Origin: Brevundimonas sp. UBA7506
GTDB taxonomy: Bacteria > Pseudomonadota > Alphaproteobacteria > Caulobacterales > Caulobacteraceae
Length of the DNA stretch: 64,000 bases
Assembly (NCBI RefSeq): GCF_002479495.1
Contig: NZ_DLNQ01000010.1
Coordinates: 211,742 to 275,741 of the forward strand
Direction: 5' to 3'
Each line of letters starts with the position of its first letter. Position 1 is the stretch's first letter. A program made the position numbers and the translations under genes. Under the pieces are notes generated by a model. The model was not told the DNA's origin and did no database searches. It saw nothing but the letters and a program-made list of their open reading frames with translations. Positions 47,272 through 56,332 of the stretch are shown in pieces.

Positions 47272-50200
47272 TTAGAGCAGCCTCACGACCGCTTCGCTGC
47301 CCCAGCCATAGCCCTCGCCCCACTGGGCCACGGCGATCCGCGCGCCCGCGCCCGGCCCGCCGGGGAAGTCCGCCGCCATCGCCCCCGCCGCATAGACCGT
47401 CTCCAGTCCCTCGACCTCCCAGACGCGCTTCTCCACGCCGTCGTCCAGCACCCGCACCCGGAATCGACGTGGATCGACCTCAAGGGGCTCCAGGTCCCAG
47501 CGATCGCCCCCGATCCGCACGCGCGGCGTCCACGACAGCCGTCGCCCGCCGCCCTCGACCGTCGCGCGCAGATGCGCCGGCCGCCAGGGCCGCGCCGACC
47601 GCGCCTCCCATGTGAAGGCGGCCTCGGCGAACCCCGCCCCGCCCGGCGGCGCCCCCGTCGGCCCCGCACGCCACAGACGCGGCAGACCACGTTCGTCGGC
47701 GCTCATGTCCACGCGCGGCAGGTTCCGATCCAGTATCACCATCAAAGCGCCGACTGACGCCCCGGCCGCCGTCGCCGCTTCGCTCCCCTGCTGCCCGCGC
47801 AGCAGACCGCTGAGCCGCCAGATCTCTCCGCCGACCAGATCCGCGCGCCGATACTGCACCACCTCCCAGCCCGCCGCCGTCTCGACCGCCACGGCGTTGC
47901 TTCCCCCCAGCACGGCTGCGGCAGGCAGGCTCTGCGGCGCCGTCCCCTCGATCCGCACCGTGATCGCATGGGTCTCGTCCCAACGCCCGAGCACGCCCCG
48001 CGTCAGCGGCGTCATCAACATCCCGACCGTCGCCGGCTGCGTCACGCTCGCGCGCGGCGTCAGCGTCGCGGCGTCCTGCCCGCCGTGCAGCGTCATCGGC
48101 CGCCACGGCTCGGCGGCGATCACGGCCACAGGCCGGCCGTCGTCCTCCGCGCCCGGCCCAAACCCCGGAATGGGCGGCAGGTCCAGCAGCCGCAGGAAGG
48201 GCGCCCCGACCACGATCGGCGGCTCGCCCGGCCGCCAGTCGGGCGTGGCCTCGGCGGACGCGATTCGCACGACCGGCTCCAGCGTCGCCGTCGGCTGTTC
48301 GTCCCAGTCCAGCCGTGCAGCGCGCCATTCGCCCGCTCGGCCTTCAACCTCGACGACGTCGCCCGGCTCGAGCTTCAGCGCCTGCAACGGCCCAAGACGC
48401 ACGGTCAACCGCTCGCCCTCCCCCGTCGCCAAGGCCCGCCGCGCCGCGCTCGTCGCCAGTGCGGCGTCGTACACCACCGGCAGGTCGGCGTCCACCCCGC
48501 CGCCGTCGCCGCTCTGTTCGGCCCGCGCCGTGACCGATCCGGTCTGATAATCCGCTGTCTCGTCGATGAAGCGCACTCGCGCCGCGCTCGGCCTCGGCTC
48601 CAGCGACCGCTCCGCCGCCAGGCCTCCACTCTCTTCCGGCAGGGCCAGAGTCGTCGGCGTCAGGGTCAGCACCGCCGCCTCATCCCCCGACACCGCCACC
48701 CGCCCGTCGCGCTCCGCCGCCGTCGCGCCGAAGGCGGCCAGCAACGGCTCCAGCGCATCGCGCGTCCGCATCGGCCGGTCGATCACATAGCCCGCCGCCT
48801 CGCCTTCCAGGGTCCCGACGGCGAACTCATCCTCCTCCAGCCCCCCGCGCCGCAGCACCGCCGCGATCAGATCGACCGCCTCGCCGCTCATCCGCCCGTT
48901 CAGCCAGTGTCCGGCGCGCCAGGCCCCGGCGTCTGCCCAGACCTCCTTCAGCGCCGGAAATGCAGGATAGGGCCGCGCGTCCCAGCACCAGGCGTCGGCC
49001 CCGTCCAGCATCGCCCCGCCATAGACCGACGAGACCGGATTGTTCTGCGGGTCGGCATAGTGCTTCAGCACCGCCTCCAGCGCGCGTCGCTGCATCCGGT
49101 CGTCCCGCGCCCCCGTCGAAAACGGCGGCAGGGCGTTCTCCGTGCTCTTGGGGTCCTGGAACAGGTTGGGCGCATTGCCGCCCCGGTCCACCGCCGCACA
49201 GCCGAACTCCGTCAGCCGGATCGGCTTCATCTTCGGAATCCATTCCGTCGGCGTCGCGCTGCGAACCCCGTCCACGCGCTCATGGTGCAGGTTCGACCAC
49301 CACCCCTTCAGGTCCTTGGGCCGGAACACCCAGTCCTCGCCGTGGGCCGTATCAAGGATGGGCGTCCGCGCCTGCGCAGCCCGGTCGGCGTCCGAGGCGT
49401 AATACCAGTCGTAGCCCTCGCCGCCCGCCACCTGCTCGGCCAGATAGGCGGCCGAGGACGGTCCCCGGAACCCGGCCTCGGCGTCCAGACCGCCGCCCCC
49501 GTCGCGCCAGTCGCCCGCCCGCCAGTCGCCCAGCGGCGGATACCAGTCGATCCCGACGTAATCGATGTTCGCATCGGCCCACAGCGGGTCCAGATGGAAC
49601 CGAACCTCCCCGTCCGCCTGCCGCCCGAAATACTCCGACCAGTCGGCGGCGTAGCTCAGCTTCACCCCCGCCCCGACCACCGCCCGGCACTCCGCCGCCA
49701 GCGCCCGGAACTGCGCCACCGCCGGAAAGCCGCCGTCCGCATCGCGCGTCCACGTCAGCCCGCGCATCTCCGACCCGATCAGCAGCCCGTCCGCGCCTTC
49801 TTCTGACGCGATCCCCGCATAATGCAGCGCCAGCCGCCTCAGCCCCCAGCCCTCGGCCTCGCCGAACATCGCCGCCACCTCGGCTTCCCCGCTCGCCCCG
49901 TCGCTCCCCTTGATCCGCCCCCGCCACGGATAGCCGACGCAGTCCATGAAGACGAAGGGATAGAGCGTCACCTCCAGCCCCCGCGCCTTCAAGGCCCGGA
50001 TCGCCTGCCGCACGGTCTCGTCCGACGGCGTCCCGCCATAGGCCGGCCCCACGCCGCCCTCGGCGTCCTCGACCTCTGAGATCAGGTGCGCCTCGCCCCG
50101 TTCCAGACCCGCCACCTTCCAGGTCAGCGGCTCGGTCGCCTTGGAGCGGTTCTCCACCCCCGGCCGGATGCGGCATTCGCCCGCTCGCACGTCGTCGCCG

Positions 50201-50997
50201 AACCAGCCGACGATCAGGCTGACCCGCTTCAGCTTCGGGGCCTGGATCATCAACTGATCCAGCGACACCAGCAGGTCCGCCCGTCCCTCGGCATGATGCA
50301 CGTTCTCGGGCGCGGTCTTCGTCAGACCCTCGCGACGCATCACCGCCTCGCTCGCCAGACAGAACTCGCCCGCGCCGGGGATTAGGCAGACGCCTTCCAG
50401 CAGATCCTCCAGACGCCCCTCGCCCGGCGCCCGGCGGAACACCTCGAAGGCCAGCTGCGGCGCCCGGTTGCCGAACGGCCCCAGCGGCAGGTCCTCGAAC
50501 ACCACATAGGCCGTGCTGCGAAACGCGGGCGCCGTCCCTTCGACCGCCTCGATCAGCGGGTCCGGCGTCTGATCCTGCGTCCCGCGATGCACCCGCATCG
50601 TCACCCCGGTCAGATCCAGCGGCTGGCCGTCGGCCCAGACCCGCCCCACCCCGTCGATCGGACCCTCGCCCAGGGCCACGGCGAAGCTCAGCGAGTAGTC
50701 ATACTCGACCGTCTTCTGCCCGCCCTTGCCGCCCGATCGTTTGGTCTTGCTCTCCAGAAACCGCGCGGCCCAGATCACCTGCCCCGCCACGCGCGCGCGT
50801 CCGAAGACGCAAGCCATCGGCGCGCCGTCCGCCGAAGACTGCAGGGTCAACGCCTCCAGTCTCGGCCCCTTCTGCCGCGTCGGCGACAGACCGGCGACCA
50901 GCCGATTGTCGACGGCCCGTCCGATGGTCGCGCCGACAAAGGCGCCGATCGGCCCGCCGATGGACCCGCCCGCCGCCGCCAGAACCACCTGCGCCAT
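47272..50997 (-). CDS. GTA gp15: baseplate multidomain (host specificity) protein
   Basis: A 1241-residue tail-tip protein, the largest of the gene transfer agent cluster. The N-terminus (MAQVVLAAAGGSIGGPIGAFVGATIGRA) is Gly-rich and hydrophobic. A TIM-barrel-like GTA domain lies around residues 400-720 (LTWTRDADGGFPAVAQFRAL, VGIDWYPPLGDWR), followed by phage-tail fibronectin/rift-like modules. It corresponds to the Rhodobacter megatron protein thought to contact and penetrate the host envelope. It is the last gene of the operon. Confidence 0.93.
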   Translation of the reverse strand: MAQVVLAAAGGSIGGPIGAFVGATIGRAVDNRLVAGLSPTRQKGPRLEALTLQSSADGAPMACVFGRARVAGQVIWAARFLESKTKRSGGKGGQKTVEYDYSLSFAVALGEGPIDGVGRVWADGQPLDLTGVTMRVHRGTQDQTPDPLIEAVEGTAPAFRSTAYVVFEDLPLGPFGNRAPQLAFEVFRRAPGEGRLEDLLEGVCLIPGAGEFCLASEAVMRREGLTKTAPENVHHAEGRADLLVSLDQLMIQAPKLKRVSLIVGWFGDDVRAGECRIRPGVENRSKATEPLTWKVAGLERGEAHLISEVEDAEGGVGPAYGGTPSDETVRQAIRALKARGLEVTLYPFVFMDCVGYPWRGRIKGSDGASGEAEVAAMFGEAEGWGLRRLALHYAGIASEEGADGLLIGSEMRGLTWTRDADGGFPAVAQFRALAAECRAVVGAGVKLSYAADWSEYFGRQADGEVRFHLDPLWADANIDYVGIDWYPPLGDWRAGDWRDGGGGLDAEAGFRGPSSAAYLAEQVAGGEGYDWYYASDADRAAQARTPILDTAHGEDWVFRPKDLKGWWSNLHHERVDGVRSATPTEWIPKMKPIRLTEFGCAAVDRGGNAPNLFQDPKSTENALPPFSTGARDDRMQRRALEAVLKHYADPQNNPVSSVYGGAMLDGADAWCWDARPYPAFPALKEVWADAGAWRAGHWLNGRMSGEAVDLIAAVLRRGGLEEDEFAVGTLEGEAAGYVIDRPMRTRDALEPLLAAFGATAAERDGRVAVSGDEAAVLTLTPTTLALPEESGGLAAERSLEPRPSAARVRFIDETADYQTGSVTARAEQSGDGGGVDADLPVVYDAALATSAARRALATGEGERLTVRLGPLQALKLEPGDVVEVEGRAGEWRAARLDWDEQPTATLEPVVRIASAEATPDWRPGEPPIVVGAPFLRLLDLPPIPGFGPGAEDDGRPVAVIAAEPWRPMTLHGGQDAATLTPRASVTQPATVGMLMTPLTRGVLGRWDETHAITVRIEGTAPQSLPAAAVLGGSNAVAVETAAGWEVVQYRRADLVGGEIWRLSGLLRGQQGSEAATAAGASVGALMVILDRNLPRVDMSADERGLPRLWRAGPTGAPPGGAGFAEAAFTWEARSARPWRPAHLRATVEGGGRRLSWTPRVRIGGDRWDLEPLEVDPRRFRVRVLDDGVEKRVWEVEGLETVYAAGAMAADFPGGPGAGARIAVAQWGEGYGWGSEAVVRLL

Positions 50998-51441
50998 TCA
51001 AGCCTCCTTGATCGTCGGCCAGCGGAAGGCCGCGACCAGTCTTCGCCGCCACCACGGCCCCATCCAGCTCTCGACCACCGACCGCCCCCAGTAGGCGTGG
51101 ATCATCTTCCATTCCGGCCCGTCATCGGCCGACAGGATGGCGCAGTGCTTGGCCGGACACCCAGCGCTCATGCGGAACAGCAACACGTCGCCGGCTCGCG
51201 CCGCCTCCGGCGCAATCTCGATCAGCCAGCGCCGCGCCGCGTGCAGCAGCGTCTCCTCGCCGCCGACCTCGGCCCAGTCGGGGCGGTACGGCGGCGGGCT
51301 CTCCGGCTCCTCGCCCATCACCTCGCGCCACACCCCGCGCACCAGGCCCAGACAGTCCGCGCCCTCGCCCCTCACGCTGGCCTGATGCCGATAGGGCGTC
51401 CCCAGCCAGTCACGCGCGGCGGCGATCACCTGGTCCCTCAT
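50998..51441 (-). CDS. GTA gp14: NlpC/P60 cell-wall peptidase
   Basis: A 147-residue NlpC/P60 Cys peptidase carried on the particle tail to cut peptidoglycan during DNA entry. The nucleophile is in GEGADCLGLVRGVW. The His is in AKHCAILS, and a polar third residue follows. It abuts gp15 exactly and overlaps gp13 by four bases. Confidence 0.92.
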   Translation of the reverse strand: MRDQVIAAARDWLGTPYRHQASVRGEGADCLGLVRGVWREVMGEEPESPPPYRPDWAEVGGEETLLHAARRWLIEIAPEAARAGDVLLFRMSAGCPAKHCAILSADDGPEWKMIHAYWGRSVVESWMGPWWRRRLVAAFRWPTIKEA

Positions 51442-52091
51442 CGGCGGCTCCCGCCGTCGTGGCGGCCGCCGTCCGCCGGTCGCGCGGCGATGAAGTCATC
51501 GCCCGGGATGTCGGGAAAGCCCTGGAAGTTGACGCCGTTGCCGAACCGTCCGGTGCAGCTGCTCCAGCGCTTGTCGCATCGACGCCCGGCGATCGCCTCG
51601 ACGCTCAACCCGCACCGCGCATCGCCCAGAACCGCGTCGCAGGTTCGGCCATATGTCCGCCCGACGACCCGCTCCAGCGCCGCCATCGGCCCGTCCAGAT
51701 CGGCGACAAAGGCCCCGTTCGCGCGCCGGATCCGCGCCAGGGTTCCGGCCCAAAGCCTCACCCTCAGCGCGGGCTTCATCCAGTCCACGCGCCACAACTC
51801 GACCCGAGCCTGATCATAGAGGCCCGTCGAAATGTCGTCCTCGGTGATCGCGGCGTCATCCAGCCCGCCGGACGCCGACAGCCCGCCCGCCGCCAGGCCG
51901 ACCGCGCCCTCGCCCGCCCCCGCCGTCCAGCCGCTGCCCGCCCGGCAGACCACGCCCTCCAACTCCAGGTCGCGATCATGGTCGGTGAACGCCAGGGTCT
52001 CCCCGTCCGTCCGCCGCAGCACCCAGGCATGGCACAGCATCGCCGCCCCGCTCTCGATGCGGGCGGCCATCTCCTCCGGTAGATCGCGCAT
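51438..52091 (-). CDS. GTA gp13: tail hub protein (DUF2163)
   Basis: A 217-residue DUF2163/BR0599-type protein. It begins with a beta-rich part (ESGAAMLCHAWVLRRTDGETLAFTDHDR). The C-terminus has four Cys in TCDAVLGDARCG and RRCDKRWSSCTG, followed by FGNGVNFQGFPDIPGDDF. In the Rhodobacter particle this is the baseplate hub; the Cys set could hold a metal centre. It overlaps gp14 and is two bases from gp12. Confidence 0.9.
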   Translation of the reverse strand: MRDLPEEMAARIESGAAMLCHAWVLRRTDGETLAFTDHDRDLELEGVVCRAGSGWTAGAGEGAVGLAAGGLSASGGLDDAAITEDDISTGLYDQARVELWRVDWMKPALRVRLWAGTLARIRRANGAFVADLDGPMAALERVVGRTYGRTCDAVLGDARCGLSVEAIAGRRCDKRWSSCTGRFGNGVNFQGFPDIPGDDFIAARPADGGRHDGGSRR

Positions 52092-52093
52092 GG

Positions 52094-52708
52094 CTAGACC
52101 CGCACCTCGATCAGCGGCATGGCGACCATCCGTCCGGCCCCGAAGCTCTCCAGCGTCACCTCGATCCGGTCGGCGTCGAAACGCACCGGCGTGTCGAAGA
52201 CGAAGCCCGCCGTCACCACGGCGCCCGACATCGGCGGCGTGGCCAGGGTCATCTCCCCTGTCAGGTGATCCAGCGCGAAGGCCGTCGTCTCGACGCCGTT
52301 CACCGCCACGCGCGCCGAACCTTCAACCGGCTTCGCAATCCGCCGCACATGGTCGCCATAGGTCTTGCCCAGGCGGAACATCCGTCGCACCCCGTCCCCG
52401 GTCCCGATCCTCTGGTCCATCGCCGCCACGGCCTCGCCGGGCGCACAACTCTTGAAGTCAGCGAAGTCGCGGAACCGGAAGCCGTACAGCCGCCCACGTC
52501 GCGCCTCGAAAAACGCCGTCAGCGCGGCCATGTCGTCCAGCGATTTCAGCCCCGCCCCGATCAGATAGCGCCTGCGCCCCTCGGCCCACGGCGTCGAGCG
52601 CCGCTCGAATCCGGAGCCCAGCGTCGTGATCTCCGTCCTTCGCTCCACTCCGCCGGTCGACCCGAACGCCAGCCGCGCGGGCAGACGCACCTCATGAAAG
52701 GCCATCAA
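52094..52708 (-). CDS. GTA gp12: distal tail protein (DUF2460)
   Basis: A 204-residue DUF2460 (TIGR02217) protein: FHEVRLPARLAFGSTGGVERRTEI, FFEARRGRLYGFRFRDFADFKSC and the C-terminal PLIEVRV are diagnostic. It forms the distal end ring of the GTA tail. It starts the second block of late genes after the plus-strand DUF805 pair. Confidence 0.92.
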   Translation of the reverse strand: MMAFHEVRLPARLAFGSTGGVERRTEITTLGSGFERRSTPWAEGRRRYLIGAGLKSLDDMAALTAFFEARRGRLYGFRFRDFADFKSCAPGEAVAAMDQRIGTGDGVRRMFRLGKTYGDHVRRIAKPVEGSARVAVNGVETTAFALDHLTGEMTLATPPMSGAVVTAGFVFDTPVRFDADRIEVTLESFGAGRMVAMPLIEVRV

Positions 52709-52790
52709 AGACTCCTGTTATCTTGATTCTCCGCGACAGCCCGTCCAGTGACCCGGAGGCGGTCCCATCGACCGCGGTCGGGGGACCTTC

Positions 52791-53423
52791 ATGCGCGGTG
52801 AAATTCTCAGCTACGACGCGGTCAGCGGCGAAGGCCTGATCAGCGGCGACGATCTGATGCGCTATCGCTTCTCACGGATCGACGTCGGCGGCGCCCAGGA
52901 GCCCGCTCCGGGCCTGCGCGTCGATTTCGTGCCGTTGGAGGATCGCGCCAGCCAGATCATCCCCCTGCTTGTTCAGGCCGGAGGGTTGTCGCCGACGGCC
53001 TTCGGTCCGGCCGAGCCCGCGCTCGGGATGTGGGCCTATTTTGTCCGTTGCATCCGCCAGAAGTTCGTCGACGGCGACGGCCGCGCGCGACGGCTGGAAT
53101 ACTGGTCCTTTGTCCTCTTCGCCTGGCTGACGATAATGGCGGCCTTCCTGCCCTTCTTCTTCCTCGTGGGCCTGAACGACGACAGCGATTCACTTTCCGC
53201 CGTCGCCGTTCTGGCCATGCTGGCGCCCGCCCTATGGGGACTGTTCCTGATGTTTCCCGGCATCGCCCTGGCTTCGCGGCGTCTGCACGACGTCGGCCTG
53301 TCGGGCTGGCTCTATCTGATCAGCTTCGTCCCCTATGTCGGCGGCCTCTTCATGCTGGTCGTGGCCTGCATTCCCTCCCAGCCCCACCCCAATCGCTACG
53401 GCCTCACGCCGAAACGATTCTGA
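52791..53423 (+). CDS. Cold-shock-like/DUF805 membrane protein, copy 1
   Basis: A 210-residue protein in two parts. Residues 1-60 resemble a cold-shock OB-fold (MRGEILSYDAVSGEGLISGDD, then GLRVDFVP), without the aromatic RNP motifs. After a linker comes DUF805 with about four membrane helices (RRLEYWSFVLFAWLTIMAAF, SRRLHDVGLSGWLYLISFVP). It is a paralogue of the next gene and is transcribed against the GTA operon that surrounds it. Confidence 0.82.
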   Translation: MRGEILSYDAVSGEGLISGDDLMRYRFSRIDVGGAQEPAPGLRVDFVPLEDRASQIIPLLVQAGGLSPTAFGPAEPALGMWAYFVRCIRQKFVDGDGRARRLEYWSFVLFAWLTIMAAFLPFFFLVGLNDDSDSLSAVAVLAMLAPALWGLFLMFPGIALASRRLHDVGLSGWLYLISFVPYVGGLFMLVVACIPSQPHPNRYGLTPKRF

Positions 53424-53548
53424 CCCAAACTGAGACTCATTCTTAAAAACCTGACTTAAGGTCACGCTTCGGGTTGTCTGGAAACCGTCGCTCGGTCATG
53501 TTCTGACTCATGCGGCCGGGGGCCGTTCAGAACTCAGGAGACTTGCGC

Positions 53549-54250
53549 GTGCGCGGTGAAATTCTCAGCTACGACGATGTATCGGGCACGGGCCTGATCA
53601 GCGGCGACGACAGCATCCGTTACGGCTTCGCCCGTTCGGCCATCCAGGCCGGCGGCGTCATCCGCGCCGGCGCCCGCGTCGATTTCGTGCCGGAAGGCCT
53701 GGAAGCGACCCAGATCATGGTCCTGGCCGGCGACCCCGCCGCCGCCTTCGGCCAGGCCGCCAGCTCGGCCTACGTCGCCCGCGACACCGGCGGCGGTTAC
53801 GACTTCGCCAGCGCCATGTTCTCGTTCAACGGCCGCCTGCGCCGCCAGCACTTCTGGATCAGCTGGCTGATCCTGTTCGGCGTCAGCATCGTCACCGGCT
53901 GGCTGCCGATCATCGGCGGCCTGATCGGCCTGGTCCTGATCTGGCCCAACCTGGCCATCTCGGTGAAGCGCCTGCACGACATGGGCAAGTCCGGCTGGTT
54001 CGTCGTCATTCCCTATGTCGCCATGATCATCGGCTTCATCATGATCATCAGCGCCGTCGGCCTGGCCATCTTCACCAATCCCCAGGCCCTCGAAAACGAA
54101 GATCCGGCCGTCCTCATGTCCATGTTCGGCTCCATGTTTGGCGGCTTCGCCATCATGGGTCTGGTCGGCCTGGCCTTCCTGCTCTGGATCGGCATCACCG
54201 ACAGCCAGCGCGGCGACAACAAGTTCGGCCCCAATCCCAAGGGCGAATGA
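53549..54250 (+). CDS. Cold-shock-like/DUF805 membrane protein, copy 2
   Basis: A 233-residue paralogue of the previous gene: MRGEILSYDDVSGTGLISGDD is nearly identical at the N-terminus. The DUF805 domain (RLRRQHFWISWLILFGVS, VKRLHDMGKSGWFVVIPYV) has about five helices. The GTG start at 53549 was chosen because AGGAGA lies just upstream and it aligns with copy 1. A perfect terminator follows. Confidence 0.85.
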   Translation: MRGEILSYDDVSGTGLISGDDSIRYGFARSAIQAGGVIRAGARVDFVPEGLEATQIMVLAGDPAAAFGQAASSAYVARDTGGGYDFASAMFSFNGRLRRQHFWISWLILFGVSIVTGWLPIIGGLIGLVLIWPNLAISVKRLHDMGKSGWFVVIPYVAMIIGFIMIISAVGLAIFTNPQALENEDPAVLMSMFGSMFGGFAIMGLVGLAFLLWIGITDSQRGDNKFGPNPKGE

Positions 54251-54258
54251 TCGACCTG

Positions 54259-54285
54259 AAGGGCGCTCTTCGGAGCGCCCTTTTT
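54259..54285 (+). terminator. Rho-independent terminator after the DUF805 pair
   Basis: A ten-base perfect stem (AAGGGCGCTC / GAGCGCCCTT) with a TTCG tetraloop is followed by five T. It insulates the plus-strand DUF805 unit from the convergent GTA gp11. Confidence 0.93.
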
Positions 54286-54383
54286 CGTTCAGGCTACCGC
54301 GCGCCGCACGGCGGCTTGCTGCTTGAGCCTCATTCTTCTCTCGCTATCGCTCGACGCGCGGCGCCTCCGCTGCCCGAGCGCCG

Positions 54384-54914
54384 CTACATCCTTCGCGCGC
54401 CCAGCGCCGTCGCCCGCGCCAGCATCCGTGCGATCTGCGCCTCGGATCGCAGCAGGCCCTGCGCCCCGCCCTCCACGCTGACATTGACCGTCACCCCCGC
54501 TCCGCCGCCCATCGGTTCGATGCTGCCCGCGCCCGCCGGCCGGAACACCTCCGGTCCCCGCTCGCCGACCAGATAGGCCCCGCCGCCCAGCACCGGCCCG
54601 CCCTCGGCCCGCGCCCCTCCGAAGCCGCTCATCACCGCCGAGATCGCGTCCGACAGACCGCCGCCCCGGCCCGAACCCGCCGCCGCATTGACGGCGTTCA
54701 GCACCGCCCGCGCCAACTCGGCCAGGGTGACCTCCCCGTCCGCCGCCGCCCGCGTCAGCGACCGCGTCAGGCTCTCGCCCGCCCGTCCGAACGCCTCCTC
54801 GATCGAGGCCGCCGCCCGCTCCGCCGGTTCCCGCAGCGCCTCCAGCGCCGCCGCCGCCTCCGCCGCCTTCACCGGCACGGCGTCGATCCCGTCCGGCCTG
54901 AAACCATCAGTCAT
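54384..54914 (-). CDS. GTA gp11: tail tape measure protein
   Basis: A 176-residue tape measure protein, short like other GTA examples and fitting the short GTA tail. The N-terminal half is helical (LEALREPAERAAASIEEAFGR); a Gly-rich segment SAVMSGFGGARAEGG and YLVGERGPEVFRPAG follow. The last two are the usual C-terminal block of tape measure proteins. It overlaps gp10.1 by eight bases. Confidence 0.85.
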   Translation of the reverse strand: MTDGFRPDGIDAVPVKAAEAAAALEALREPAERAAASIEEAFGRAGESLTRSLTRAAADGEVTLAELARAVLNAVNAAAGSGRGGGLSDAISAVMSGFGGARAEGGPVLGGGAYLVGERGPEVFRPAGAGSIEPMGGGAGVTVNVSVEGGAQGLLRSEAQIARMLARATALGARRM

Positions 54915-55080
54915 CCGGCCACATCTCCCTCATCCGCTCCAGCTCGCTTCGCCCCAGCGGCGCCGCCTGAACCGGCCCCGCCGTCAGCATCCGCCATTCC
55001 TTCAGCGACAGCCGCCAGAACCCCTCCGGCCCCACGCCCATCCGCGCCGCCGCCTGAATCATCTCGCCCCACGCAGTCAT
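54907..55080 (-). CDS. GTA gp10.1: rcc01693-type tail assembly chaperone
   Basis: A 57-residue protein of the DUF2376/rcc01693 family: MTAWGEMIQAAARMGVGPEGFW, then LSLKEWRMLT and a final REMWPDD. It is a short tail assembly chaperone. It overlaps gp10 by four bases. Confidence 0.85.
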   Translation of the reverse strand: MTAWGEMIQAAARMGVGPEGFWRLSLKEWRMLTAGPVQAAPLGRSELERMREMWPDD

Positions 55081-55367
55081 GCGGCCGCCGCAAACGCCTT
55101 CGCCACCGCCTCCGCCGCCTCGCGCGGATCGACCGCCGCGCTCGCCAGCCCGTCCGCCAGCGCCCCCTCGCCCCCGCCGCGCAGCAGGGCCGCCAGAACC
55201 ACCATCAGATCCCGCGCCGACAGCGAGCGCATCCGCTCGGCCAGCGCCGCCATTCCGGCTGTGCCCAGCCCTGTCTCGATCTCGGCCAAGGCTCCCAGCG
55301 TCAGACACAGCCTCCGCTCCGCCCCCGCCAGAACCGCGACCGCCTCGCCCCGCACGCCGTTCACCAT
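55077..55367 (-). CDS. GTA gp10: tail assembly chaperone family protein
   Basis: A 96-residue GTA_gp10 protein: VNGVRGEAVAVLAGAERRLCLTLGALAEIE, then a helical body. It probably partners gp10.1 around the tape measure during tail assembly. The ATG at 55367 overlaps the gp9 stop (TGATG); a GTG one codon earlier is the alternative. Confidence 0.85.
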   Translation of the reverse strand: MVNGVRGEAVAVLAGAERRLCLTLGALAEIETGLGTAGMAALAERMRSLSARDLMVVLAALLRGGGEGALADGLASAAVDPREAAEAVAKAFAAAA

Positions 55368-55777
55368 CACAGCGCCTCGAAACTGATCTCGCCCGCGCTC
55401 GCCAGGCTCAGCGCAAAGCTCGCCTCCCCCTCGTGCTCGCCGGCGTACTCCAGCGCCGCCACGATGAACGCCCCCTCCAGCACGCCGAAGTCCGGCACGA
55501 TCAGCCGCCAGGTCCTGGCCGCCTGTTCAAAGAAGGCCTCGCGGATCAGGGCGTCGGACGCCGCGTCGCGGAAAATCCCCTGCCCCGACACCGCCGCCGA
55601 CTTCACGCCCGCGCCCGCCAACAGTTCGCGCCAGCGCCCGGCGCTGTCGCCGTCGGTGGCGTCCACCGTCCTGGCGTTCAGTGAAATCGTCCGCGCCCTC
55701 AGGCCCGCCACCGTGGTGAAGACGCCGCCCGCGCCCTCGATCTTCAGCAAGAGGTCCTTGCCGCGTTGCGCCGTCAT
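55367..55777 (-). CDS. GTA gp9: major tail protein
   Basis: A 136-residue major tail protein (TP901-1 family): MTAQRGKDLLLKIEG, ARTVDATDGDSAGRWRELLAG, and FFEQAARTWRLIVPDFGVLEG. It forms the tail tube. The ATG lies seven bases from the end of a family C repeat, whose GGGAGGAT terminus is the only visible ribosome site. Confidence 0.9.
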   Translation of the reverse strand: MTAQRGKDLLLKIEGAGGVFTTVAGLRARTISLNARTVDATDGDSAGRWRELLAGAGVKSAAVSGQGIFRDAASDALIREAFFEQAARTWRLIVPDFGVLEGAFIVAALEYAGEHEGEASFALSLASAGEISFEAL

Positions 55778-55784
55778 GCCTTCA

Positions 55785-55918
55785 ATCCTCCCTTGTCGCG
55801 CAGCGACGGGGGAGGGGGACCGCGAAGCGGTGGAGGGGGCAAGCCCCACGCACTGCCCGCTTCCGCCCCCTCCACCATGCTGCGCATGGTCCCCCTCCCC
55901 CGCTGCGCAGGGGAGGAT
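55785..55918. repeat. Palindromic repeat, family C, between GTA gp8 and gp9
   Basis: Same arms as at 38 kb: ATCCTCCC...GGGGGAGGGGGACC on the left and ACCATGC-TGC-GCATGGT...GGGGAGGAT on the right. It breaks the otherwise overlapping chain of GTA genes. Its left end doubles as the gp9 ribosome site on the minus strand. Confidence 0.85.
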
Positions 55919-55924
55919 CAGTTC

Positions 55925-56332
55925 TCAAACCTCTTCCGTCACGGCCCGCAGCCGCATCACCGCCCAGGCCCGTTTCAGGTCCGCGCTGCGGAACACGTCG
56001 GTGAAGGTCACGCCCAGGCTGACCGCCTTCACCCCATCGGCCTCGACCGGCGCATCAGCGACCCGCGCCCGCACCGCCGCCGCCACCGCCCGCGCCTCTT
56101 CCATGCCGGCAAAGCGGCTGGCGCAGGTCAGGGTCAGCCGATGCTCGACCCCGCCCCCGTCAGCGTTCACCCCTCGGCTCTCGCCCTTGCCGATCAGCAG
56201 ATGCGGAAACGCGGGCTCCTCCGGCGGCTGGTCCCAGACCCTCACGGGATCGCCCAGCAGCGCCTGCAATCCCCCGTCTCCCTTCAGCCATTCGATCAGC
56301 GCCTTCACCAGCGCCCCCTCATGATCCCTCAT
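55925..56332 (-). CDS. GTA gp8: tail terminator (DUF3168)
   Basis: A 135-residue DUF3168 protein: EGALVKALIEWLKGDGGLQALLG, DPVRVWDQPPEEPAFPHLLIG, then VSLGVTFTDVFRSADLKRAW. It caps the tail tube at the neck. The start overlaps the gp7 stop (ATGA). Confidence 0.9.
   Translation of the reverse strand: MRDHEGALVKALIEWLKGDGGLQALLGDPVRVWDQPPEEPAFPHLLIGKGESRGVNADGGGVEHRLTLTCASRFAGMEEARAVAAAVRARVADAPVEADGVKAVSLGVTFTDVFRSADLKRAWAVMRLRAVTEEV

Noticed and set aside
47968..49806. 612-codon plus-strand frame opposite GTA gp15
   Set aside because: Arg/Pro/His-rich shadow frame; gp15 on the other strand is a clear family match over the whole stretch.
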